From NCBI GenBank assembly GCA_028455995.1, contig JABELC010000004.1:2480001-2544000 (forward strand): 64,000 nucleotides of DNA. The letters run 5' to 3'. A model generated the notes under the pieces. It ran no database searches. It worked only from the letters and a program-made list of their open reading frames with translations, and had not been told where the DNA came from. Position numbers and translations under genes: made by a program. Origin of the DNA: Scleromitrula shiraiana. Taxonomy: Eukaryota > Ascomycota > Leotiomycetes > Helotiales > Sclerotiniaceae. Position 1 is the first letter of the stretch; the number at the start of each line of letters is the position of its first letter. This document shows, in pieces, positions 46,496 through 58,544 of this stretch.

Positions 46496-49400
46496 ATATA
46501 TAAAATTGGTTGGAAAGGTAGGCATCTCAGGAGAACTGGCGTTCAACATCTCATGGATTTCGGGGTGCATCGGTCATATAAAAAGTTCAGATGGGAGCGG
46601 GAGGTATGCATATATCCGCAACAGGGATGTTAGAGTGTTCGCCAGATAGTACTAAAATATTGTTCAAACTCAGTTGCGCTTGTTATCGAGAGGTGACCGT
46701 TCAGTCCTTTGCTTAATCACGACTTTCGACTCTGCGATTATCTAGCAATGTGATTGCGTAGCTCAAACCTAACAAAATGCTCTTTTTATTTCATACAATC
46801 GTGTATGAAGAACATCTCCATTATTGAGTATGGCTTTTGTACTCGACGTGGAACACCAATCACAGATGTAGTGGTTGAAGGTTCGGATTGATGCCTCCTT
46901 ACGGGGGTTTCCCAGATGATCAGCAATGATTCTCTCACCCGTTGAACATATCGTCTTTTCTCACAATGTTTCTATACACAAATTCCCCTCACTCTCTTCG
47001 TACTTTGACACTTTGGTCGTTTCAAGTGAAGCTGGGAACACAATTTTGCATATACAAACGAGAATCGATAATTCCCCCATATCTAGTCTTCAGGTTCCGC
47101 TGCTCGATCAAAATTTCCGACGCATGCATATCAACCAAAGCAATACTCAGTACAAGTGCTATACATATTACGATTAGTGAACTTTGCGGAAAATAATCAT
47201 ACTTGCCTACATTTCGAAACTTCAAAATAGTTGGACGCTTTAAAACATGTGCTCGCTTCAATGTACTTCAAATCCTATCCGTCCTTTCACTTCACGACAT
47301 AATTCTCCTCCCGGACGACGTGCTTTCCCGTGTCATAATAAGAGACCATCGATCACCGCAACTTTCGATCTAAAAGCTATGATTGCTTCAGCCTTGTACT
47401 GCCTCTCCCTGCGCGCATTTGATTTTCCCAGATTACGCAATGGAAGTTCGCCGTACAACCTCACTGCCAATAATGAATCGTCAGAAGACCAAGAAATATG
47501 AGCCTCAGTTGAACATAGGCTTCCACCGATTACAGTGTCAGACGCTTGATTTCCTCATTCGGAAGTGGATAGCGTCTCGTTCCACGCATACACTTCCTAA
47601 TCTGTCATCACTTGGTTCTACGACGAGCCATCAGTGGCATTGTGGTAATGGTTATTCTTTCCATCCTGAAGTCCCCATCATTCGCCTCCAAGAGAACTCA
47701 TAATTGTTCAAAGGAAGTCTCAACATAACGTGCCAACCCCACAAATCCTATCCATAAATTATAGTCTCCCCGCCTGCTGCGCAACATCGCGCATATCACG
47801 CACGCATAAGTGCAGATCGTACACCGTGGATGTGGAAAATCTGGGCGAAACTGCAGAATTGAAGCAGTGTTCTGGTTGTCTATTGTCTGTAGTGTGTCAC
47901 GGTTCAAGAAGTAAGTACCCGTTTGTCAATGTTGCATCCGCAGATCCAAGCTTTCGATTTTCCCTTCAATGCAAACCTGTTCATCCGAATGCTAAGCTTA
48001 TGTATTATGTATGTATGTATGTATGTATGTATGTATATTTGACATCGGGGTTGTTTAATTTTACGATTGGCACAGTTGCTCGGTAATGCAAGTCTTCCCT
48101 GCATACATACCAACAGTGTGTACTGGCAGGTTAAGCATTATGTTCCCGGGTTTGATCGCGCCTTGACCCAGGAATTGACTCGATATATAGCAAACCAGAA
48201 AGTGTCGCTAGATGTTCTATTGTAATCATTTCATTTCGCACAAGCTAGCACTTGTCATATGAATACACGATGTCATCGATCAAAAGCATATAATCATTGG
48301 CCTAATGCAAGCCGTGTAATCATAACGGTCCGATACTTGGCTGCAGGTCTTCACTGTCACCAATCGCTGTGATACCCTGAAAGGTCCCTAGGTAGAGCTA
48401 TTATTCAAGCAGTTGCTATGCAATTTTACAGAACCCGGTTTACTTGAATCGCAATCGTTACATCAAACGGAGAACATATGTGCCGATAATCCAAGAGAGA
48501 AAGTGTCACAAATGTTACATACTCGCACAACATGGCGGGAGAAATTAGTGTTCGGCTGTCTTAGGGTTCTATACACACACTAACCCCGAACGCAGCTGAA
48601 TTCAAGCTATCGTTTGATAAGAACTGAAATTACCATTTGTTAGGAACCAATATTGTGGGAAATAAAGTTTTTCTCTGTATTGGCTATCCCATATCAACAC
48701 CCGAAAGAAGATGACCGTTGGAAGTCTGGAACTGTTCCTGAGTGGTTGAGAAGCTATGCGGTTGCGATTTCCACATTGACAAATTCTCGTACCGGTTATT
48801 TCGGAAATGCCCGGTATTTTCTACTCGACAACAGAGTTCCTCTATCTCTTGGATGGCGACAGCGGCACATATAGCTAGGCTGTATTGTTTGTAACATGAG
48901 AGAATTGATGCTCATATTCTCAGTGGATACCGGCGCAATTTATCTATGACTTGCCACTGTAATCTAGAGCTATTGGTACATCTGTATATGCTACAGAGTA
49001 CATCTACCAATGTATCAGATAGCGTAGACGACGCCGAGCTGCTTTTCTCGGCAGTTTATCCCGGATTTGGCGGCGTTGCTTCCAAAACAGGGATTCTTGT
49101 CCCGATGTACAAACCAAAAAATTTATTATTGAGCGGGGTATCACAAAAAAAGACGGGGGTGGAATGACAAAAAGGCCCATAGACTGCAGTCTGGCGATCA
49201 GTCATCGATAAACAAACCTTCTTTTTACAAAATTCCCGGGGAAATATCCCTTAAATCATGTAGCACAGTCAAGAAAGCCCTTTAAAACGTTGAGCCACTG
49301 CAGCAGCAATATTTGATCTGAGAGTTCAGATGCAGCTTATTTGGCTCATTTGGTCGTGCTGCGCGTCATACATCGCTGCAGTGACTACCGGGCACATGTC

Positions 49401-49953
49401 ATTTATACGTCCTGCTTTTGTTTTTGCCGAGTATCCATCAATATACTTCTTCTCTGTTGTAGTTTTGTTTTGGAGGCCTACGCTCTCGACCGAAGATTTC
49501 TAGAACTTTATCTTACGCGATCAATTACAAATAACAGGAGATATCAAATAGCCATTTATTATAATCAACCTCATACAACCTGGTCCAGTTTCATATGAAG
49601 TAGAATTGGGTGGGAAATCTTAGGCTGTTCAAGTTTTACTTGGTTTTCATGTCTATAGTGAACAAGTTTTGCAACAACAATCAGACCAAATACTTTGACG
49701 TAGCTTTACAAACACAAGATAATATTACATCCATCATACAGTGGTCTAGTTTGCTTAAGAAAAGGGATATTGACTGGAAGATAGTACCTGGCTGATCATT
49801 TATTTATCCCATCTAAGACTATTTTGCGGCCATGGATATATATTTGACAATATAAGAAGAGATCCCTTTTGTCAGAAACTCTTTGAATAGTTCGTTATAG
49901 GAGGACACGAATTCTCAGAGAAACCAACATCAACATCGAGGAAGCTTGTCGTC
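46496..49953. other. Long spacer upstream of the purine permease
   Basis: 3.45 kb between aspartate kinase and the permease. No gene can be supported. Open frames at 47247-47501, 47383-47703 and 47730-48086 are longer than average; the last includes a Cys-containing stretch (LKQCSGCLLSVVCHG) that looks like part of a MYND zinc finger but lacks the first Cys pair. A TATG repeat lies at 48004-48036. This could be a much-decayed gene or chance. Confidence 0.4.
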
Positions 49954-51990
49954 ATGGGCTGGGTGCGTATACCTCACTGTCTTTAGAAATGTCGGGCACT
50001 CATGATAGCACAGGTAGAGAAGACGAATATGACTGTGGCCAAGAGTGCTATTGGACGAAGGTTTAGGCTTGAATTCTCGGGACATCGATATGAGAGGAAA
50101 GGATCCAGATTTTTAACAGAGGTTAGAGCAGGGCTTGCTACATTTTTCGCTATGGCTTACATTATATCCGTAAATTCGTCCATCGTGTCAGGTATGCATA
50201 CTGCAATCTTGCGCCAAGACCTAGCTCACCCCCTTATAGCAACCGGAGGAACATGTATATGCCACTATCCATCAGGGTCTACGGACACATTTTGCTTAGA
50301 CAGCTCAACGGATCCCGAGTATCAGATTTGTGTCCAGGAAATCAACCAGGATTTGGTTACAGGAACCGCTGCTATATCCGCTTTGACGAGTTTCTGCATG
50401 GGCGTTTTCGCAAATATGCCTGTTGCTTTGGCTCCAGGCATGGGTCTTAACGCATATTTTGCTTACCAAGTCGTCGGTATTCATGGCCAAGGGACAGTAC
50501 CCTATCGGTTGGCTCTAACAGCCGTCTTCATCGAAGGTCTACTCTTCGTTGCACTTTCTATATTAGGTCTCAGACAATGGTTAGCTCGAGCTATACCCCG
50601 AAGTCTAAAGATTGCCAGTGGCGCCGGAATCGGACTCTATCTCGCTCTCATCGGTCTCACCTACAGCGCGGGTATTGGTGCTATATCGGGTAGCAACACA
50701 GATGTACCGCTTCAACTTACTGGATGTTTACCGGAACTCGTCGCTCCCGATGGAACATGTACGTCGGGCAAAATGCGCAGTCCAACCATGTGGCTGGGAA
50801 TCTTCTGCGGCGGAATGTTTACTGCCTTCCTCATGATGTATCGTGTTAAAGGAGCCGTGATAGCTGGCATTCTCCTTGTATCGATTATATCCTGGCCTCG
50901 CAATACCCCCGTAACCTATTTCCCGAACACCATTTCCGGCGACGCATCATTTGATTTCTTCAAAAAAGTTGTTACTTTCCATCCTATTCGTCGGGTTTTC
51001 GCTGTACAAGATTGGAATATCACGGGTGCTGGAGCAGGCCAGTTCGCTTCTGCACTAATCACTTTCCTCTACGTCGATATTTTAGACTGCACAGGGACAT
51101 TATATTCCATGGCACGATTCTGCGGAGCCATCGATGAAGATACGCAAGATTTTGAAGGTAGCGCCGTCGCATATCTGGTCGACGCATTCGGCATCTCACT
51201 CGGCTCATTCGTAGGCTCACCACCCGTCACCGCATTCATAGAATCCGGAGCCGGTATATCCGAAGGTGGCGTTACGGGACTCACTGCCGTCGTCACGGGC
51301 TTCTGTTTCTTCATCAGTCTCTTTTTCGCTCCCATATTCGCTAGTATACCTCCCTGGGCTACCGGCTGCACATTGATACTCGTGGGTGCGATGATGGCGC
51401 GTGCTTGTACAGAGATTAATTGGAGATATTTGGGGGATTCTATACCGGCTTTTTTGACGCTGGCGATTATGCCTTTTACGTATTCGATTGCTTATGGACT
51501 TATTTCGGGGATCGTCACGTACACGCTGTTGAATACTTCGGCTTGGGCGTTGGCGCAGATGTCGGGTGGGAGGATTCTTCCGCATGATTATGAGTTGAAG
51601 GATTATTGGACGTACAAGGTGAGAGGGGGGTTATTTCCAGGATGGCTGAAGAGAGCTTCGAGGGGGAAGAGGGATTTCTGGAGAGATTGGGATTTCGATG
51701 CTGAGGAAGTGGATAGTAGATTTAGTGATAGAAATAGGGGAAGAAACAAGGGCCATAGATCGAAGGGAAGTATGGCGAGGAGTACAAAGAGTGAGGCGGT
51801 TAGAAAGGATGATATTACTGCTGTTAATGGACATGGGGAGAGAACATGGGAGATGCCGGAGATGGCGTTCCCCAAGGGTGTGCCGGTAGTTATGGGTATT
51901 GGGGAGGCGATTAGTGGAGAGCTTGATGAGAGGAGTGGGAGTTTGAGGACGATGAGTTCTACGGGGAGGAGTCTGGGGAGACGCTCTTGA
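49954..51990 (+). CDS. azgA: AzgA-type hypoxanthine/adenine/guanine permease
   Basis: Exon 1 is three codons, MGW (49954-49962); exon 2 is 50014-50191; exon 3 is 50240-51990, giving 645 residues. The 48-bp second intron is a multiple of three, so unspliced reading stays open, but removing it restores the family sequence around TGGTCIC. The N-terminus VEKTNMTVAKSAIGRRF and FLTEVRAGLATFFAMAYIISVN, the ALAPGMGLNAYFAY motif, SFVGSPPVTAFIESGAGISEGG and PPWATGCTLILVGAMM are signatures of the NCS2-like AzgA family of H+/purine symporters, with about 12-14 membrane segments. The hydrophilic C-terminus is Arg/Ser-rich. It looks intact. Confidence 0.92.
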
Positions 51991-52451
51991 GGAGGTGGGG
52001 ATATCGTGGCGGGAAATTAGAATACATAATTAAAGTAGTCTTACTAGTATAACAATATATGTTGTAGGAATAGGAGGAACTAATTTGATAATGAGATCAA
52101 TATCAGGTAGTGGCGGTCTATTGTTGGGAATGGGGGATGTAGATAGATAGATCAAGCGATGAATTTACATTGAACAAGAAAGTGATTCATGAGGCCTTTC
52201 TAATTTAATTTTGTGATACGGAATTTCAGGTGAGATAATGAAACGCTTTTGAAATCTAATCAATATTGATTATTTATATACAAATTGGAAAGAGAATGCG
52301 TTGAAATAGAAGTAACATTTGTTATCTCGTGATTTTTTTGATCAATTTGCGAGATATCGTTGCGCATCCATCAGGGATGAAATAGTGTGGATTTTCATAC
52401 CGCAAAACTGTTGATAAAAGCAACATCATCTCAGCAGGTCGTACCACAATA
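51991..52451. other. 3' spacer between permease and permease pseudogene
   Basis: AT-rich convergent spacer with no gene recognised. Confidence 0.5.
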
Positions 52452-53755
52452 TCAATTTTTTCTAACAAATTGACCCTCAAATTCCCAAATGGCTCCTACA
52501 TAGACTTTTCGGCCGTTGGTAAACCAGAAAGTAATGCAAAAGAGTAGTGCCACGCCAAAAATCAGACAACTCCAGTTCATGGTCTTTGCTGTCACCGTTG
52601 AGGAGAGGGCCAAAATGAGAAAAAAAGGACAATAACGGTGTAGATCATTGAAACAACAGTAATGGGCACGCCGAGTTTCCCAAGTCGGAATGGACCCCAT
52701 AGAAGCTCTGATGATGGTGCTGTCAATCTTTTGTTCAACATAACGCCTGCAGCGAGGAAGTAGGATGACTGATAAGCGGCTAAAACAACAGGGTAGAAGG
52801 CTCCAAAAGCTGTCTCTGAACCAACACTAATCAATCCTAGGATGGCGTTAACGGTAAGAGTTGCGAGGATGGCATTGGTAGGTAATCGAGTTTCTGGATC
52901 AACCTAAATATATATCATTACTTTGGAGTGAGGAAAATGTCAGGGTATTATGTTTGTTGCCTTGACTAGAAGATGGGATAATGGGAGTCCATTTCCTCTA
53001 GCAAAGGCCCACAAAGCACGAGACGCTGTAGCCATATAACTGCTGACTGAGAAGACGTTGATTACAGTAATATTGATAATCTGCCAGAGTTAGAACAATT
53101 CTTTTAAGGTCGAGATCAAGACTTACCAATGCATTGGCTCCCCCTAATCCTAATGATTCTTGGAAAATCTCCATGAATGGAAATCCAGTGGGGGGTGATG
53201 TAGCAGCCACAATATCCTCAATACTGAACAATACTGCTATCATCATAGCAAATCCTAGCAAACCGTTGAATACGGTCGAGAACCAAATACTGAAAGGAAT
53301 GACCTTGGCTGCCTGGGTGATTTCTTCGGCTATTTGCGTTCCAATTGTTAGCTCAAGTCTTGCTCATAAAAAGCTCATTTGTGGTGGCGAAGAGAAACCC
53401 ATACCGATATGATCTGCCCCATCATCATCATGATTGCCCACAAAAGAAGTGACTGATGTAATCCATCCCACAAAGAACGAAAGACCCATACTATCCCATC
53501 CACCTAGATTCTAGAAAGTTGTAAAGACTTTGTCGGCACTTTGATGAGGTGACAAGTAGACTACGGGGATAAGCACGGCGAAGAACCCACAAATGTACAG
53601 AATGAGCATAAGAGCTTCAATGCGTTGTAAAAGGCGACCGAGGAATGTGTTGAAAAAAAACACCCAAAAAGAGTATAGCATAGAAAAGGAGAGTCGCTTG
53701 CCATAATTTGGGTTCGTAGTCTGGTAAGTTGAGAATGAGGATGCCCTGAAGATTA
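52452..53755 (-). pseudogene. GABA/amino-acid permease (APC superfamily), truncated and broken
   Basis: Reading 53755 to 52452 on the minus strand gives the middle and C-terminal parts of a fungal amino-acid permease: LPDYEPKLWQATLLFYAILF, RIEALMLILYICGFFAVLIP, GWDSMGLSFFVGWITSVTSF, AEEITQAAKVIPFSI, YMATASRALWAFARGNGLP and AYQSSYFLAAGVMLNKR. Introns at about 53400-53339 and 53127-53082 are GT-AG; a third (about 52962-52904) uses a GC donor. Breaks are a frameshift in an A8/T8 run (53653-53660), a TAG at 53513-53511 (Gln expected), and a one-base frameshift near 52605. The N-terminal about 200 residues are missing where an AT-rich block begins. It is non-functional as read. Confidence 0.82.
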
Positions 53756-53905
53756 CTAGTAATATAATTAATTAGTATATAATTTTGTTCTTTCAAGTTA
53801 TTTATATATAATCATTTACAATAAAGATAATACAATTAATATAGATTTTTTGTATAAAAATATTTGATTTTATTCATAATATTAATATACACTGGCACCT
53901 TGCTC
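53756..53905. other. AT-rich block at the junction of two truncated genes
   Basis: About 150 bp of extreme AT content with TAATTAATTAGTATATAA-like sequence. On one side the amino-acid permease loses its N-terminus; on the other the Pth11-like remnant loses its N-terminus. No terminal repeats or coding sequence are visible. It may be a mutated transposon scar or a rearrangement breakpoint. Confidence 0.55.
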
Positions 53906-53911
53906 TCATAG

Positions 53912-54540
53912 GGCGTGATTACAGTCGCTCTTCAATGTCGATTTCCAAAACCTTGGCTATTCCGTGCAGAGCGATGTATTAATGCTGTAAGGATATTCAT
54001 GTCTCCTGAACTGTTGTACTATTCTAGTTTGGCTAATATCTGCTAGCGAGCCTTTCGGACAGTGAATGCTGTAGTAGATGCATTATCCCAAGTCCTTGTC
54101 GGGCTACTCCCAATCTATATCCTCAACGAATTGAAAATGGAAACCTTTAAGAAGCGGTTCACAATGCTTTCATTTTCACCAAATCTTTTGTAAGACCAAT
54201 CATTATCTCTCTCTGTATTTTCTCCTCTTTTTTTATTCAAAAGCTGTACGTCTAATTCGATACTATCCATAGAACTTTCCCCTTCATCATTTTACGCATG
54301 CTCTACTTTAACCACGCCATCTATTCCACGAACTCCACCTGGAATTCCTTTAACCTCGCATTAATGACGAGTATACACTGCTCCTTCGCCATCATATTAT
54401 TCTGTATTCCATTCTCCAAATCCGTCATCGATAGTCTTATTCTCGCGCCGCACCTTATAAGTGACCAAACTTTGGCCGATTATCGACTAGGCAAAACTGT
54501 GACCAATGTAACGGCTGCTGGCCGTGGTACACAAAATTGA
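53912..54540 (+). pseudogene. Pth11/rhodopsin-like integral membrane protein, C-terminal remnant
   Basis: Three pieces splice in phase: 53912-53986 (VALQCRFPKPWLFRAERCINA), 54047-54189 (AFRTVNAVVDALSQVLVGLL ... IYILNELKM) and 54273-54540 (FPFIILRMLYFNHAIYSTN, LALMTSIHCSFAIILFCIPF). The Q-C-x-P-x-PW loop followed by three membrane helices and a polar tail is the pattern of fungal rhodopsin-domain (Pth11-related) proteins. Only the last part is present: the first four or so helices would lie where the AT-rich block now is. Family call is from pattern memory. Confidence 0.5.
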
Positions 54541-56235
54541 AACGGATACCTTGTTCGTGCTGAAAGTCAAGAACTAATTCTTCCTGCGCGAGCAAGCGGA
54601 TTAATCAAAACAGCGGAATTTCACTCTGAAACCAATGTTATAGACAAATGCTAGAGTACTTGCTCTCGTATTAAAACATTCAACCTTAGCAAGTACCAGA
54701 TGCCTTAAAGGATATCGGGATAATATGCTATTTGTATCGGTTGATTACAGATTGACCGATTAGATTGTACCTTTTGTAGTGTTTAATTCAATAAATAGCG
54801 TTCTTCGCCAAATTTTACAACAAGAAGCTAGTTGTTAGGCTAACAAAGAGGAAATTCAAATCTCGGAGCCGTCTCTATTTCTTGGGAAACCTTTCCTCGA
54901 ACTTGATCTCCACACCAATTAACATTAAACTTTCTCCTATTGGTGCACAACTTGCATCAAACTTTGTGAATTTACTTGGAGAAAATGCATGGTGTCCCTT
55001 GAAGCTTATCGCCATCTTGCTTGAGTTGGGTAGGTATCATCAGATCTAGTATTGGTCAGTGAAGTGTATGGACTCTGCCGAGCTTTAAGCTGAACACGCA
55101 TATTGTGCTGAAGTATCGAAACCGCTGAGGAGAACCAGTTATTTAATTCATTTTGATAATAGTCACTGCGAGGTAACAACTAAATAGTCGTACTACATCT
55201 GCTTATTGTGCTCTGAAATTTGTTTTCGTTCTGATCACTGCGTTCTCTTGGCCCCAGCAGAAACTACAATTTCTCACCTCTTCATCATAGTACATACATA
55301 TGGTCCCAGGATCATGTGCCCGGGATTATTGTCGTATGTGTATGTGTCAGTATTTCTTTTTGCACAGAGCAGAATATCTTGTAGTTCTCAAGTGTGATGG
55401 CATCAGTGATTCCGACAAATTTCAATGGATGTGTCACTGCAGTGCTACCTGAGAAATATATCTTGGATTCATGCATACTTCGAATCACTCCGTTGCATGT
55501 CAATGCGTCTTACATAGCACAGCATCGACTAACGCTGGAAACTCGAAAATGAATGAATGCTGGAACCAATAACATCATATTGATGTAAGTTGGATCTAGA
55601 GCCAAGAGGCCTACAACCGGAATTTAAGAAGTGCGGCAGCGCCGCACGATCACAGCTCAGTAACAATTCGCTTTTCTCCGGGTGGTGTAGCCTGTGTGGA
55701 TATTATAAAAGCACAGATTTGGGCCGTTATCATGCAAATTACTCCTATCTAGTGTAGAGTTGTATTGCAATTCTCCTTGGTGGGATTCATAGGTGAGCAA
55801 GTGGCGTGTTGAATATAGTAAGGTATTGGTCTAATGCTTCAAGGGTAAAAATCTTGGGCTCTAATAAGTGCTCCTAGATGTTAATCGTAGATGTTTATTG
55901 CTCAGCTCAATGTTGTATAGCATGACTGTATTGTAAGTATATGTTGGCTCGGACTATTGAATACTACAGCTTAGTCTTCCCTTCGTTGCCGAAGGCGTCT
56001 GAGGTTACTTGAAACAGAGAGTTGAAAAATGGCAAATACTCAAACTTGCAAACACCATCCGATTGATCAGAAGCGATATTGCGAATTCGATATATTCATC
56101 GAGAAGTTTGATCGAGCATTGTTTTATAAATCCTTTTCGCGCAGAACTGAAAGTACTGTGCATTAGATATTGTACTGCCTGACATCAAGCTTCGAGATCT
56201 AGGTGCGAAAGATCAATATACTGTTCCAATTATCA
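54541..56235. other. Spacer upstream of the terpene cyclase
   Basis: 1.7 kb with no recognisable gene. A perfect GC hairpin GTGCGGC-AGC-GCCGCAC lies at 55631-55647. An open frame MANTQTCKHHPIDQKRYC... at about 56029-56166 has no known domain. The terpene cyclase promoter should lie in the last few hundred bases. Confidence 0.5.
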
Positions 56236-57893
56236 ATGGCGGGGCTCAAGTCCTTGATATTCGAGTTATGGAGTTGGGTTAGAAGTGCCTTCGGGCTGAA
56301 CTTAATGGCAGGAGGCCCCGATGTTGGATCTTCCAGTACTAGCCAGGCATTTACCAAAAACAACAACACCATCATTCTGCCAAATATGTTTGTATTATGG
56401 GCAGCGAGCCCAATCAAGATAAATAAGAACCTAGATCTGGTAGAAATGGAAGCAGTGAAATGGTTTAACCAGTGAGGTTTTTGATTGGGCTGATTTAAAT
56501 TCATGAGCACTTATATTTTATAGGATCTGTGGACACAATGAGAAAAAAAGCGATCGGTACGCTAGAGCGAGATTCTGCTATTTGGCTGCGGCCTGGTCTG
56601 CTGATTGTTCTGCCGCGGAATTACGTACTATTTGCGATTGGATACATTGGGTATGCCTTCCTTTCTGTGCTTCAATTTTAGATCGAGCTAGGATCAATGA
56701 CACATCTGTGACTAATATCTGATATGTCTATAGACGTTTGCTTTTGACGACGGTATTATAAATTTCAAGTTTCAAAAATTTTCATTCAGAGTTAACCAAA
56801 CATCTGAAAGCCAGAAATCGATGAACGCTCCGGCCTTATCAAACACAAACAAGACCTGGTAAAATTCGAGGTTGAAGCAACAATGTCGTTGTGTACAGAT
56901 AATCCAGAACCATACTCCGCGATAGAACAGCCCCTCAGAAGGACTTTTGATCTAGTATGGCGGCGATTAAAGGCTAGTCAACAGTTCGGCTCCCAAGTAA
57001 TTAAGAACTAACCACTTCGGTAGACTTCCACGGAAGGTAATTCGCATTTCCGACATAAGAGCCGAATTGCTAAAAACCAGCGATAGGTGTGCAAAGAAGA
57101 TACATTGAATCAACTCGCAAGTGTCTGGAGGCTCTCATCGACCAGGCTGATCCGAAATCAATAGACAGAAATCACGATATAGCCATTTTCATTTCCAATC
57201 ATAGAGATTCAACCGGTGCAAAGATTACTTCTCCTCTTATCGAGTAAGTTTGATTATATCTTTAAGTACGATGAAGCTAACTCGAGATCAACTAGATACT
57301 CGCTAGGCCTCCAATTACCTGATCATATCTTCGAACATCCTGATATTCAGCGAATACAGGATCTCACTGCTGAGCTTGTGCTACTGTATGCATATCTTCT
57401 CTCTTCTCAATTCAAAGAGCTGATAAATAGAGATAATACCATAGTATAAATGATATGTGTTCGCACTTCAAAGAGTTTAAGGTATTAGCAATTCTTCTCG
57501 GTTATTTTCTACTACGAATCACAAATAACGTCTATTGCTAGAACGGTGATGAACATAACCTCATCAGCATGCTACGCAGTCAAGGAATATCAGAACAGGA
57601 TGCATATAACATAGCAGGAGAGATGCTGGTGTGTGGCTATAAGGAATGGGACGAAATCACCGAGCGGGTATCTCAGTGGAGTCCTGAAGCTGTGTACTAC
57701 ATCGAGGAGTGTTGTAAACCTGTTGTTCTTGGCGTTTTGTATTGGAGGTAAGGTTTTGCTCCTCTTGTAACTCTCTTCACAACACAATAGTGGCTGATTA
57801 CAAACTCTGAAAAGTTTCGAATCGGAAAGGTATTTTGGAAAGGGAAAAGATATGGCGAGGAGGATGGGTGAAGTACCTGCTGCGTTGATTTGA
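56236..57893 (+). CDS. Class I terpene cyclase (likely sesquiterpene synthase)
   Basis: Nine short exons: 56236-56471, 56524-56650, 56734-56752, 56815-56976, 57081-57243, 57296-57385, 57445-57481, 57542-57747 and 57815-57893, giving 372 residues, normal for the family. Splicing reveals ILPNMFVLW, ARFCYLAAAWSAD, CDWIHWTFAFDDEIDE (aspartate-rich DDxxD, D126-D130), RRYIESTRKCLEALIDQ, LIEYSLGLQLPDHIFEHP, the Mg-binding NSE motif NDMCSHFKE (N268, S272, E276), NGDEHNLISMLR and WSFESERYFG with the terminal Arg-Tyr pair. All catalytic motifs are present. The weakest junction is the fourth donor (GTCAAC, 56977); the start could also be Met at 56203. It would cyclise farnesyl diphosphate or a similar substrate; product unknown. 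No cytochrome P450 or other biosynthetic partner is seen nearby. Confidence 0.85.
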
Positions 57894-58544
57894 GCATTCA
57901 TAATCTTCGTTCGGACATAGTTAAAATAGAATAAAGTACCAAGCGTTGACACCAGTAATGGAATACTTCCAATTCTTGCTTCGATAATTAGTAACAGTTT
58001 TAGAAACCAGTGAAAAGATTTATAAATTTGAAATGAGTATTTGTATATGGTGCTTCGGACCAGAGGCCATCATACAACGACAATTAGAACGCTACCAACA
58101 ACTGTCTCTCTGAGATAGAACAACCAGTAGAGACCGATCGAAATAAATATCGAATTGGGAAATGAATTTTAGATCCATACTTATGCTTTGGCTGCTAACC
58201 AGAGCGTATTCTGTTCTAATCCACTTGGATATGGCTATGAGTTTTGCACATCAGCATGCTGCCATCCTATTCTTTAAAAAGTTATGCAGACATAGGTGTA
58301 CACCTCGGCAATCATCCGTCAATAAACAAACCCCATATAAGAAATACAATCGGAGGTGCTAGAGATGAGGGGACTATGCTACGGTACAGGATCTGGGAGG
58401 TTCTTAGACAACGTAGAAGACGTAGTATTAGTCATCAGTAAAGTGCACGGATCAACAACAGCTACGATTATTTGAAATCTGATGGCACATTATCGCATTC
58501 TGAAATCCAATCTTCAACGACCTTGGGATTCCAAATCAGCAAAG
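57894..58544. other. Spacer between terpene cyclase and Kin17
   Basis: 0.65 kb with no gene supported. A plus frame at 58162-58362 has one hydrophobic stretch but no recognisable domain; the Kin17 promoter probably lies here. Confidence 0.5.

Noticed and set aside
47730..48086. Possible MYND-type zinc finger (LKQCSGCLLSVVCHG)
   Set aside because: The first Cys pair and the terminal His/Cys ligands are missing and flanking frames are closed; could be a very old relic but cannot be supported.
48653..48874. 73-codon plus frame with WKSGTVPEWLRSYAVAIS
   Set aside because: Looks protein-like for a short stretch but matches no family I know and has no continuation in any frame.
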